Shown piece by piece: positions 46,470 to 58,227 of a stretch of DNA of 64,000 bases. The notes below the pieces were generated by a model. The model searched no databases, had not been told where the DNA came from, and worked only from the letters and a program-made list of their open reading frames with translations. The translations under genes and the position numbers were made by a program. The stretch covers positions 9,297,646-9,361,645 of the forward strand of contig NC_060118.1 in assembly GCF_021155765.1 (NCBI RefSeq). The letters run 5' to 3'. Each line of letters begins with the position of its first letter. Position 1 is the first letter of the stretch. The DNA comes from Diprion similis. Lineage: Eukaryota > Arthropoda > Insecta > Hymenoptera > Diprionidae.

Positions 46470-49400
46470 ATGTCAGACAGCTACCGAGTCTCTGAACACC
46501 CGGAGGGTGACATTGAATTGAAGAAGGTGCAAGACTATTCGTCAGGTGAGTATGCTTAACGGCGATAAGTCGATCGATCATTGTCTAATCCAACCATATC
46601 GAATGGTCGGAATCCCGAATAATTACAATAAATCAAAAAAATGAGTTATGGTAAAGCGTTGAGGGGTTCATTCTTTAGCATTTTAAACCAATCGGAGTTT
46701 TGATCTTTCTGATTAATGACATTTGATGAAGTAATTGAACAGATAGTTGACAGTTTTGAATCCTACCTGCACCCTTTTCCACCTATGAACACGGAAACAT
46801 GTCTACGAGATCATCCAAGGGGGCTGAAGTCAGCTGATGAAGAAGCAGACTTGGAACGCGCCATCGAGTTAACGGGTGAGTTGTTCATCGTCGCAAGTTC
46901 TTTCTATTCACCAAATTGAACATTAATCCTTAATTAGGTCTTGGATGGTATCATATCGGACTGATTGCAATATGCGGTGCACTTCTGATCATCACGGTCT
47001 GCGAGACAATGGGAATAAGTTTCGTCCTGCCAGCAGCCCAGTGTGAGTTGGCCTTGACGACCGCAGAAAAGGGTTATTTGTCCGGAACTTTATTCTTGGG
47101 TGAGTTGCCGATGATGACTGTAATCATCTTCCAATCTGATCCGCTCTTCCCTCAGGAATGATCATCAGCGCGCACCTCTGGGGATTCTTCGCAGACATCT
47201 TCGGGAGGAAGAAGATACTCCTGATCACCACCATCGGTACCTGGGCTTTCAGCTTCATGTCGAGCTTCTCTCCAAACACCAACTTCTACATAGTCCTCAG
47301 ATTCGTAACAGGCTTGTTGTAAGTAGTCGTTCAAATTCTCGCGATTATCGCTCTACGGAGTCTCGTAAAGTGCAGTCAGGATGCTTAAACCACTCAGAGC
47401 AATTCACTTCCAGCTGCGGCAACCAATCGACGGTGTACGTTTATCTCAGCGAGTTTCTGCCCGCCTCAAAACGAGGGAGTATCATAACCTGGACATGTGG
47501 CTTCATGGCAGCCGCCTACCTTCTGATGCCCGGTGAGTTTATGAACGACGGACGAAGCCAAGCAACAGTTTACAAAATCAAATTTACATCCCGTGATAGG
47601 TTTGGCTTGGGTTTTGATCCCGTTGGAAGTAAACTGGGACCTTGGTTTCGTAGTTTACACGTCGTGGCGCGTCTACTTGGTAGCCGTAGGCTCGTTGTCA
47701 CTCGCAACGAGTTTCCTGTTACCTTTATTTCCGGAAAGCCCAAAGTTCCTCATGTGGGTTGGACGGAAACACGAGGCACTCGATGTTCTCAGACTAATCT
47801 ACAACAGGAATTCGGGAAACAGCAACGTCGAGTATCCGGTATGCTGCCTAAACTGTTCACTCTAAAATTTAGATGCAACCTGTCAAGCTCCCTACGTGCT
47901 TCACAGGTCAAAGAGCTTAAGTTCGACGTCCATGACACTCCCGGCCACGTTATGACGCCAGTGTCCTCGACGCTTCAAGGATTCGTCAGGATCATGTGGC
48001 GCCAAACCATCGCGATTCTTCGCCCACCATACGGATGGACCACTCTACTCTTCTGCCTGCTTCAGTTTGGCATCTACGGCACGTATGAATTCTCATGAAA
48101 ATTATACAAATTAAGACTGTGTTCTCTGATGTTCTTCTACTCGGTGACACAACAACAGCTAAATACTTGTTTTCTTGTTATTGGTTCTGTTCCGTCTCAA
48201 TCATATGCTTCATAGTGTAATTTTTGGTTCCAAAGCTCGATAGGCATGTACATCTGGTTACCGAATCTGGTGAACATGATGAAGTCAGGGACTGGATCCG
48301 GGGCGACGATATGCGACTTAGTCTTGGCCAACCAGGCTAATCTGACCTTGAATTCCACGCTAGAATCCGCGGAGTGCAGCAGCCTGATCAGGAGCGAGGT
48401 CTATATGAGCACGTTGGTCACTGGGGTCCTCTTTGTGGTATCCTATGGGACCCTCGGAGGGATGGTCAAGATCCTAAGGAAGAAGACAGTGCTAGGTAGA
48501 CATAAGGCAGTGCGGTAAATATTCTTTTTACGGCATGGGCATTGAAAAGTTCACTTTTTGTCGCAGTTTTCGTTCCGTAAAGTGACGCTTTATACGCCAG
48601 CGAACAAAGTTGCGGAATAAAGTCTTTATTCCGCAGTTTTGATGCGCAGTTCGAAGTGCGCATCCCAAACTGGCGAATAAAGTAGCTTCGTCGAACAGAT
48701 CGCGACATAACCTCACTCTTCGTTTTGCTTTTCAATGCCCATACCGTAAAAAATATTGTATGTGGCATGCCCGTAAACCATTTTTTGGCTCGGATAATTT
48801 CAGTACTCGCTTCCGGCTCGCCTTCAGCTCGTCCTGAAATCTTTAGCCTTGCCAAAAAAAAACAGACAGTTTACCGGCATGCCACATAAATAGCTATTGT
48901 TAATCGGTTGAACGGTTATAGTGAATCACGCCGCGGCCATAAATGTGTCATGACCATACGTACCTTTATAATCACGCTGATAACAAACATGCCAAGTCTA
49001 CGGTCAAACTGCTTCCATTTATGCATGACGTGGTAAACGCGCTTACCCAAAGCCGTATAAACTAACATCGATCTAATCGCTTTCTTGATTAGTTTCTGCC
49101 CTGTTCTTGAGTGCGATTGCCGGTTTCGGAAGCTATTTCGCTAGGAATGAGATCATCGTGGCTCTTCTCATATCGGTAACCATCATTCTCACCGGAACCT
49201 GTGCCACGGTATCGAACGCCATCATCGTCGAGGTTTATCCCACCAATTTTAGGTGAGTCGGTGTAATATTGTTTAAATTTAAAAACAACGTAAAGTTGAT
49301 TTACAAACTTGTTTTGTTGTTTAACTTTTTCACGCCAAAATCGCATCGTTACCTAATTGCTTCAATGTTATCAGTTGCCCCCTATTTTTGTTCAATCCTG

Positions 49401-50353
49401 TCTAATTGAGTTTTTTTTTCATGCTAAGCAGATAAAATATGAGATTGTAGTAATGTTTGAAAAAAAATTCTGTACTTAACGAACTTAAGCTTGAGGGAAA
49501 ATGGACGGATTATTATCTTCAGTTTGACTATCATTGCTCTAGTTTTTATTATAAAATAATTCGACTCCTTTGCAAAGGGCCATTCTCTTTATAAATTGGT
49601 CTGAAATCACTGAAGCTATCGAGTAAAAACTTGGAATTAACATTTGACGTGAAAATCAAGTCAAGTTATCTCCCAAAATTGGAAACCGTCTGGAAATCAT
49701 TAACGATTTCGAAGTGAATGGCTCTTCATTTCTTTGCACTGAGGTCTCGTTTATACGTGGCAAAAACTGAATGTTAGTGTATCGGTTTCAAAGGCTTGTT
49801 ATGATAATTGCCTTCGCAAAGACGCGGGTAGTTTGACAAATTCTTTTCGCAAGAGCGTAATAAGAAAAGCGGCTCTATGAACGTCGTTGGAAGAATATTC
49901 AATACGAATATAGTGCCGACTGCTCTTTGATGTCGGTTAGCAGACTGAAGTGAAACGAAAGAGAAAAACTGCGGGTTGTGGCGTCTCTCGTCGAGTAGTT
50001 TTCTTCAAGCATTTTCCTCGTGAGGAAGGATCCTTTAGAGAAGGAACGGGTTGAACGAAATTCGTCTGTTCTTTATCACGATCACTTACTTTTTTGTCAT
50101 TTTATTTTGCAGAGCAATGGCAGTTGGTCTGGCATACACTTTCGGACGCTTGGGTATCACACTTGCTTTGAATACAATTGGCGTCCTTATAGAATCCTAC
50201 TGTGATTTCACTCTGATTGGATTGAGTTGCGTGACCTTAAGTGAGTTTCAATTATTGGTGAAAAAAAAATTCCAATGTTGCGATAAAAGAATTATTCTTG
50301 CGATTTAATTTGTTCCAGTTTGCAGTCTCCTCTGTATCCTGCTTCCGAAATAA
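46470..50353 (+). CDS. SV2-like major facilitator superfamily transporter
   Basis: Eleven-exon model: 46470-46545, 46834-46875, 46938-47099, 47156-47318, 47414-47532, 47600-47838, 47907-48082, 48236-48495, 49093-49252, 50113-50240, 50319-50353; all phases agree, 519 aa. An acidic N-terminus (SDSYRVSEHPEGDIELKK, then ADEEADLERAIELTG) precedes TM1 (WYHIGLIAICGALLII). MFS signature GFFADIFGRKK follows TM2; FPESPKFLMW closes TM6 as in SV2 and organic-ion carriers; IWLPNLVNMM starts the second half; EVYPTNFRAMAVGLAYTFGR precedes the last helices. Length and order fit a 12-helix plasma-membrane or vesicle transporter of the SV2/SLC22 branch; substrate unknown. Exon 2 (14 codons) has a purine-rich acceptor context and is the least certain. 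Intron 8 carries copy 3 of the palindromic element. A second copy of the gene survives only as a relic at 44281-45027. Confidence 0.9.
48535..48888 (-). mobile_element. Composite palindromic element, copy 3 (MFS intron 8)
   Basis: Inverted relative to copy 1 and the same orientation as copy 2. Outer module from ttacggcatgggcattga to caatgcccataccgtaaaaa, then tatgtggcatgcccgtaaac to gtttaccggcatgccacata. Inner perfect palindrome tgcggaataaagtctttatt continuing into ccgca (48609-48633). Followed, like copy 2, by aaatagctatt. Confidence 0.85.
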
Positions 50354-50976
50354 ACGGTGCAGTACTATAGACCTTTTAATCTCGTTTTTCAAATCCCGCC
50401 TTGTAATCGGTTTACTCACGCAGTTAAAAAATGATCCGTAAAATCGTTGGGTGATATCACGTTATTCACACAATATCAACGTCCACATAGACTCCCGGAG
50501 TATTTATGTGGGCGTGTGAATACAGGAATAGGGTCTTTGTAAGCCGGGGTTGTATCGCGTCATTGCAGCAACCAACAAAATCTCTGTACTCTACGAAGCT
50601 CTCGGGTTGTTCGGGTATTGTTCTATTCGAAATGCGGTAAGCCGATCAGCTCGGCTTAACATCAGGATGCAAAATCCTTTTATAACCATTGCGGTTGCAC
50701 ATTACTTCACGAAAATGTCATCCAGAAATTTTGAGAAACGAATTTCCTCGAAATAGTTCGTCCAGTTTTGGACAGTGATCTTTACCATTTTCAAACGGAA
50801 ATCAATTGTCATTCTCACTTCTATGGAAAAGACAGTATTCAAATCTACCGTGGAATTGATTTATACCTAAATCAAATTCTCGTTGAAATATCCTTTCATC
50901 CAGTCTTTCCCTCGAAATGTATTTATAGAAGAAATAAAAAATGAAAACAAAAATTTAATAATAGTAGATATATATA

Positions 50977-51170
50977 TATAAGGTTGGTTTTGCGTACAAA
51001 TTCCGATACCGACATTTTACCGACGCTTACCGATTTTACCTACCATCGATAAATTTAACCACTGCGGGGATAACCTCCAGCCGAAAAAAGTATTATGTCT
51101 GAGCTATAAAGTGGCTTAGAATGTCGGTAAAATGTCGGTATCGGTATCTGTACGCAGAAACGGCCTTATA
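50977..51170. mobile_element. Short inverted-repeat element (about 194 bp)
   Basis: Arms of about 48 bp: tataaggttggttttgcgta at the left end and tacgcagaaacggccttata at the right end, with inner partners ccgataccgacattttaccg and cggtaaaatgtcggtatcgg. The centre of about 95 bp is unpaired. MITE-like size; no coding capacity. Confidence 0.75.
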
Positions 51171-53815
51171 CACATATCTACTAATAATTGTGGAGATCAG
51201 ATTTTTTATTTTCTGCGTCTAATATATCGAGCTAATCTAATTTGATCGTCCGATATTGGCCTGACGTCTAATGTCTAGTTAGACCGAGAGAGTGAGTCAA
51301 GCGAGGTGACCGCATCCATCCGGCAATCTCGATTCAATTTCGCACAATAGGGGTAAAACCGTCGGGATTCGTGATCACCCGGCTGGCTTTCCGGCGACGT
51401 TTGCAGCGCGACGTACAGTTTGGTAACCCACCCTTGTATTTGGCTTTAATTTCCATACATTCGGAGAGCACTGCAGCTTCCGGGGGGTGGCGATTCGCGC
51501 TTTCCACCCCCGCTAGGCCGGGTAATGTTATTTTACGAGGGCTTCGTGTTATTAAACTGACTGCCCAAAGGAAATTTAATCATTCCCAATAATGGCCCTC
51601 CCCGGTCCCATCTTCCGCCTCCCCAATTCCCGCTCTTCTCGCTTTATGTATCCAGCTGGACCCATCGCTGATTCTCTGCCGGTGGTCCAATCCTTACCGT
51701 TTCCCTTCTCCTCCCTCACCCTTATTTTCATTTCTTTCTTTCTTTTCGATCTCGTTCCGCTACCGGGTTCTTTTTACCTTTTATAAAGCGGCACTCATAC
51801 CCGAACGATCCGCGCCCATAACACTTTCGATAATGTCACGAAATCTCAATTTCACTTCCTCCCATCTCATCCTCCTTCTCCATCCTTTCTTGGATTCTGT
51901 AATCAGTTTAAGATCGGCGGTAATTCTTCATCTTTTCAAAAGTGAGATTTAAATAAAAAAATTTTCTCTACCTCGATGAATCGCTTCTTGGCTTCGTGCA
52001 GGCTCGCATAAACGCCCGCTTCGTTTTATCATGTTTGTTTTTATTTATTTATTTATTTACTTTTTCAACCTGCTTATTTATAACGTGTATACATGTATCT
52101 ATGTACAATATCCCCTACACTCTCGACGATAAGAAAAACTAATTTCAACTCGTGTTTTTGTTGCTGCTGCTGCCGGCGAAGAATCAGAGAAGGATCACGG
52201 GAGAGTTGAGCGGAAACCGGATATCCTGTCAAGCTCTATATACCCACACAGATATCCACTGAGGCGAACGCTCGGTTCAGCAGCTTAAATCTTGACCGTT
52301 GAAAGCCTTCGTTTGGAACGTGAGCAATTTAAAAAAAATATACAACCAATGATATATCATGTAAGAACGATATTTTTCACAGAATCTCGAATTTCGTCTC
52401 AGCTGTACAGTTAACAACAATTTCACGATATACTGTAACGAAAAAAAAAAAATTATTACCAAAAAATCAGAAACAAAATTACTCCGATCGAATTTCAGAT
52501 ATATAATCAAAATTCTTCGCCATTTCGAAGCAAATTTTTTTTTTCACTCTTCAATCATTAGGCTCACTATATATGTATTACAGTACAGGATCGTAAAATC
52601 CAGACCTGCAGAAGATAAGTTGACTATACTTACATATAGACTGCATGACGCATGTATGTTCATCTAATTTTTTTTCCTCGAGTTTTTTTTTTTTTTTTCT
52701 CCGATATTACGACGCTGCTCCTTTTGCACGTCCATAAAATAGAAATAAAAACGGTTAAAATAGTTGCGATACTCTTCGACGAGGCATATAACCTTGTTTC
52801 GCGTCGACGAAGATTCTAGCAGCTGATCTTATATCGCGACGTTCTTCGTCGCAGCTCCTTATAATATATACATATATATATATATATATCGGGAATCGAA
52901 ACTTTTCAATCTGTACCTATAACGTAGCAGCTGCGTGTAGCCGGGCACGCGCACCTCTGGATCAGAGGGGTAGGAAAGTGTGCCGGGAATTGAATTCTCC
53001 CGTACAACTCACCCTCTTTTCCTCCCTCCCTCCCTCCTCCGGTCGGCATTTTCACAGCGTTTCGCGTTGGGTTATTTCGCTTTATCGTCTACCGGGTTTA
53101 GAACGGCACTACCTTTTAACCTGGGGTACACCAGGGACTCACCCCTACCCCCTACCCCCCAACCCCCTCTTAGCCCCCGTTTAATTGAGTATAAGATGAG
53201 ATTGAGCGCGTTCCAAGGCCGATTTAGAGTCAGTTCGTTCGGTCCCCCGATCGGGTTTTCCTAGGTTGCGACCCCGTTTCCGGTTAATCCAACCCCCGCT
53301 GAATTCCCCCGTCCCCCACTCCCACCCCTCACTCTTGCCCAATATTCTTTATTACCATGGGGGCTCCTTATGGCCATGCCGACGGCCGCTTGGCCAACTT
53401 ATTCAATCAATTGCCCTGATTGGCTGAGAGGAATTGAGGTAAACAATTCGGAAATCGTGAACACGTGGCTTGATCCTTGTTGGTATTGATTCCCGCGCTT
53501 CTTAGGAAGACCGTTGAGACTTGGTCCTCAGGATATAGTTTACTTCAGCGCACCTAAGGCTGGTCGATTAGTTTTCTCTCCTTCTCCTCCTCCTCCCCCC
53601 CCCCCCCCCCCCCAACTCTATCGATACCTATAATGTATACAGTTCGATATATATATATTCACCCTCTCGCTCGGAGATTGGATTTTCCTAGCGTTTTATA
53701 TCACGCCGAACGCTGTCAATGGCATATGTGCCAGATGCCTTGTAAATAATTATTATTTTACGCACGAAGCGAGGTTTCGGCGTGTGGTTTATAATCCGGT
53801 GCATAAAAGTTTGAT

Positions 53816-53817
<2 letters not shown>

Positions 53818-53847
<30 letters not shown>
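53818..53847. repeat. 30-base poly-T tract
   Basis: Uninterrupted T run in gene-poor sequence. Confidence 0.95.
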
Positions 53848-56097
53848 CAATATATTACTACTCGTTTTGTTTTAATTGAAAATAATTAAAACAGTCGAAA
53901 AGTTGAATTTTCAAGCATATATTTTGGTGGTTCGAATATTTAAAAAAATTTCAAACTTGAAATTTTTTGTAAAATTTTGATAATAATTTTCAGAAAATGT
54001 AATTGAATTCGGTAATATTTTATGATAAATTGCATACGTTAGTGCCGAAAGAATGATAAGGTGAGTTGAATTTCTTTCACCATCTTTCTGAATCTCTCGA
54101 ATTACTTTCATTCAATGACTTCGCTCTGATGGGCGTAAATAAGAGCACGATCGGCTATATATTGATTATGTAATTTCGGAACCTTTCAGGAAGCGAGCTT
54201 TCGCGTGAAAGGCTTTTGTCGCTGCTCTCGTGGGGCTCTTTAGGCATGTTTATTTTACACCCCCCCTCCCCCTCCCCCTCCCCCCTCGATACAGGGGAAA
54301 AATGAATGGGCATAAAGGCAGGGCGAAAAAGAGCGGACGCGAATTACGTGCGGCTGTCGAAGAAGCGGGGAAACCCGTCAAAGAAACGATAAGAAGGGGG
54401 GGTGGGGGTGCCTTCACGTATTGGCCCTGCCAACTGACCGTGAAATGAGCCGGGACTCTAGCTCGACCGACGTCTGGCTAGGATGTATTTTCCGCTTGAC
54501 CGCTGCTGCAATATCTGACATCAGCCACGGCCCTCTAATCCGACATTCGAAAATCGGATTACTCGGAGACTCGTTGAACCGTCGAGCCGTCGACGCGATG
54601 CCGGCTTCCGGAAACCGGTAAAGGAGCGACGATTTTCTCCCTTAGGGTGACGAAAATTCACGAGCATTCTTCTTCGCCACGTTTTTTTTTTTGTCTGCAC
54701 GCGATTTTCGGTTCGTTCGTCTCTGCCAAACCTCGTTAAAGGTCAGGAAAGGGTCAATTCGAGGATCCTGCTTTTGGTTGAGGAAGACGTGAGTTTAACA
54801 CTTGGAAACCGGATTATTAATCAAAGGGACTTTGATGATTGTGGGAAGAAAATTCTTCGAAACAACTAGGGATCGTGCGAAATTCATGGAATTAATTGAC
54901 ATTATGGTAATCCTTGCAAGTCTTACTTTTTCCACCGTTGATTTAGACTTTACAAAGTTATTTACAGTTATTAACAAAGATTCCATATATCCAATATCGA
55001 TATGACGAAAATTTTTCCTATAATGCTAGAAAGTTAATGAAAATTAGATAGATTTGAAAGAGAAATGAATGGAAACTGCTCGAATTAGTTAACGTTGATT
55101 AATTGTGAGTTCATCTGGGGCGTGCCTCTTTGTCTTCCAGAGTTCCACTTCTGGATTCAGAATGCAGAATTCGAATTCATGTCGGGTGTGATGCTGACTG
55201 GTGTCAGCGGACAATGTTGCCCTAATCACGTCACTGCAATGTCGTGTTTGATTAAACCGCTTCATGAATCCTGGACGAGTATTCTCCCCAGACTTTTTAT
55301 TTTTTGCTAAAAATTCTTCGTTACTCGACCAAATAATAGAAATATTACAAATGAGACCAAATTATGTTTCAAATCTTAATTAATCACACTCGATCACATT
55401 AACTGGTTATGAGAGATCTATTTGATTATCGAAACACGAAATTCGGGTCAGATCGACTAAAAGTTTGAAATTTAATCTAACAATTCTTGAGTTCTTTTTG
55501 CCCATCGTTTGAAATATATATATATATATATACCTAGATAAAAATCAGAATCATTTTAGAAGAACAGCGAATTAAGATTCAAACGGTGCGAGTCGTGGGG
55601 TGATAAAAAAGAGGGAAGAAGAGTCGTTTTCGAGGACTCACGCTTTCTAAAAAGGTAAAGTTTTATCTGTGAAACGCGGAATTGAAGTTCGGTCATCAAA
55701 CTTCCGCGTAGCCTAAACTCGGGGCTTCGTCCTTTTCCTCCTCGTCGTTTTCTTTTATTTTCTTTTCCTGTTTTTTTTTTTTTTTTTTTCTTTCTTTCTC
55801 CTCGATAACGGTTTAAAGACGCGTCGAGGAGCCAATTTTTTTCTTCTCCGCGATAAATCCTTCATAGGGTTGCAAACTGGAGGAAGGTTCCTGCAGGAAC
55901 TTTTTCCCCTTCTCGTTGCGGCTCGACGGTGTCAAATGTCCGACTTTTGCACGAAACGTTTGAGGGGCGATGCCCAGGTGCGTTCAGTACGCCGAGTAGG
56001 TATCGAGTCTTAGACCCTCTGCGAACTTTTCACTTCCGGAATTGGGCCAACTTTTTAATTCCCTTACCTTTCCTCGTATCTCCGTTTTGATAAATCG

Positions 56098-56236
56098 GGA
56101 GTTTGCCGTGAAACTGCTCGCTTGACGCCGGCAGATAGGCAACCGATGCTGCATCTGTTCCTATCCTGTCTATTCGATGTGCAACTCCGGTTGCCTATCT
56201 GCCGGCGCTCAGCAGCGTGTTTCACGGAAAACTCAC
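56098..56236. mobile_element. Compact inverted-repeat (hairpin) element
   Basis: Left arm gagtttgccgtgaaactgct through gccggcagataggcaaccg; right arm cggttgcctatctgccggc through gcgtgtttcacggaaaactc. Arms about 55 bp with one or two small gaps; loop of about 35 bp near 56155-56188. No coding capacity. Confidence 0.75.
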
Positions 56237-58227
56237 GGAATTTTCGATAAAACTGTTATGCCGGAGTTTCATCCCTTTTTACAAACCTAGTATCAGCTTA
56301 ATTTCGGCCCCCTTGATTCGTGGATATCAGAGTCTTACCGGATTGTGACTTTCACGTTTCGCTCACGTATGTATGTATGTGCAAAGAGAAACTGAGACAA
56401 GAGGCTCTCGAATCAAATTTGAGCATTTTATACGCCCGCCTTGTCAAAGGCTCAGCAAAGAGCCGGGATTGAAGAATGACACAATATGTGGAAACAACGA
56501 GATGACGATGCGACTTTCTTTCTGTCTCTGATTTTCTTAAACTTCTTGTACCTAAAGACGTTACTGCCTAATAAAATCCCTGGACTGAAGTAAGATTATG
56601 ATATAAGATTCTAAACAATATTGCAGATTTTCAAAGGTTTCATATCCACCATTTTAACATTCCGTTTCCGCCGGATATTTCGCGTATGATTCTTGAGTAC
56701 AATTTTGCCCAGAAGTGATAATAATTGAATGATATTTCGAAGAAATAAAATAAAAAAATGAACAAAAAACATTCAGTGCTTCTCAATAACTGTTTGAAAC
56801 ATTTTGAACGATTGCTTTTAATGGATTTCGTGGGCTAAAAAGATCTCAGAAATTTTCGGGAGGGCTCCGAAAGCTTCAAAAGCTTTCCGAAAACCGTAGT
56901 TTTGACTTCACGATTGCATCCACCTTTCCCGGAACAGTGACGCTTGTTGAAACGATTTTTGAAAAATTTCACAATTGCTTTGAAAGGACTTCGTAAGACT
57001 GTAAAAAGCTCAGAAGAGATTTAAGGGCTTAAAAAGATTCGAGATACCCGAAAAGCTTCCCAAAAACCAGATTCGGAATCTCATAATCGAATCTCCAGCT
57101 TTCCCGACCACCATCGCGTATTGAAGCGATTTTGAAAAATCTCACAATCACTTTGAAAGAATTTCGTACAGCAAAAAAATCTCTGAAAATGCCAGGAGGC
57201 TTCAAAAAATTCGAGAGACTACGAAAGCTTCCTCGAAATCAATCTTTGGATTCCACAACCTATTGCCAGCTTTCGGTAAACCTATTGTCGCTATCGTGTA
57301 TTGATAAGATTAAAATAAAATCCTGCGCTTGCATTGAAAGGATATCTTAGGATCGAAAGTATCCCAGAAGTCTTTCGAAGTACTTACGAAGAAGGTATCC
57401 CAGATCTTATCATTCCGATTTGATTTCCTTTATAATATGTTGTAGTAGGGTAAAAACTAGGCAACGCGCATTTTTTTTTCATCTACCATTAAACACTGGG
57501 GGGGGGGGGAGATGAAACAGCCCCGAAATAAGGCATGTCAAGGGGCGATTTGGCAGTTTTTTTTTGTTTTCTTTTTTCATTGCAAAAATTACATTTTTTC
57601 AGTTGAATTGGTTAAGAAATATTATGTTCTAGTGGTTGAAACCATCTTAATTTGAAGGGTGGTTTAACCCCTTTAAAGTGTTTGATGGAAGGTAAAAAAA
57701 AAAAAAATACGTATCGCTTAGTTTTTAGTCTACTATAACATATTACAAGAGAAATTAAATCGAAGAGATCGACCTGGTATTTCTTTCTCGTTAAAAAGAT
57801 TCCAGAGTCCTGAAAAGCTTTCCGAAAATCGGATTTTAGATTTCACGGCCTACTTCCAGCCTTCCGGATCGCCATCAAAGCGCGTGTCCAAATTCGCGAA
57901 TGGAGTACTAGAAATTCAAATTTGCGCAGTGACCTGGGGCTTCGATGCCGCGGGCAGAAAGGACGAGCGGTGCTCGACGAGTTGTTTGTTCTACGCTGAC
58001 GCGGGTCCGTGCAACGATGCATACCAAGTGAGCTCCTCTCGTCGAGTTCATTCCGGTCAGGGCCGTGCCAATCTACCTCAGCGGGCCCGCGCCTCATGCA
58101 ATCTGGCTACCCGAGCTGATTGGCAGTTTCTACAGCGCGTTTCACGCCTTCAGAGTCTAGGCTTCTTGTTCTAGGCTAGGAGTGCAGCTTCTTGCTCGAA
58201 AAAAGTTTCTCTCTTCTGCTGGACTGG
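56237..58227. other. Gene-poor region with degenerate tandem repeat
   Basis: No supportable gene. Includes the decayed repeat at 56809-57360 and a possible extra unit at about 57790-57880, plus short A, T and G runs near 57470-57710. A 96-codon plus frame at 57884-58174 has no features of a known family. Confidence 0.5.
56809..57360. repeat. Degenerate tandem repeat, period about 160-180 bp
   Basis: Phrases of the form cacaat-gctttgaaaggacttcgt followed by aaaaagctcag-aaa, a gaaaagcttcc segment, then ccagctttcc recur beginning near 56809, 56970, 57142 and 57321. Units differ by many substitutions and small indels. A further diverged unit lies near 57790-57880 (aaaaagattccagag, gaaaagctttccgaaaat, ccagccttcc). 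Confidence 0.65.

Larger units (their letters stand above)
50354..56097. other. Gene-poor region with low-complexity tracts
   Basis: No exon set with family similarity found on either strand. Contains an inverted-repeat element (50977-51170), T- and CT-rich stretches, a C19 run (53595-53613), a T30 run (53818-53847), (AT)n tracts near 52864-52890 and C-rich segments near 53140-53170 and 54250-54285. Higher GC near 51.3-51.8 and 53.0-53.5 kb could mark unrecognised regulatory DNA. It may be upstream or intronic sequence of a gene outside the window. Confidence 0.5.
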
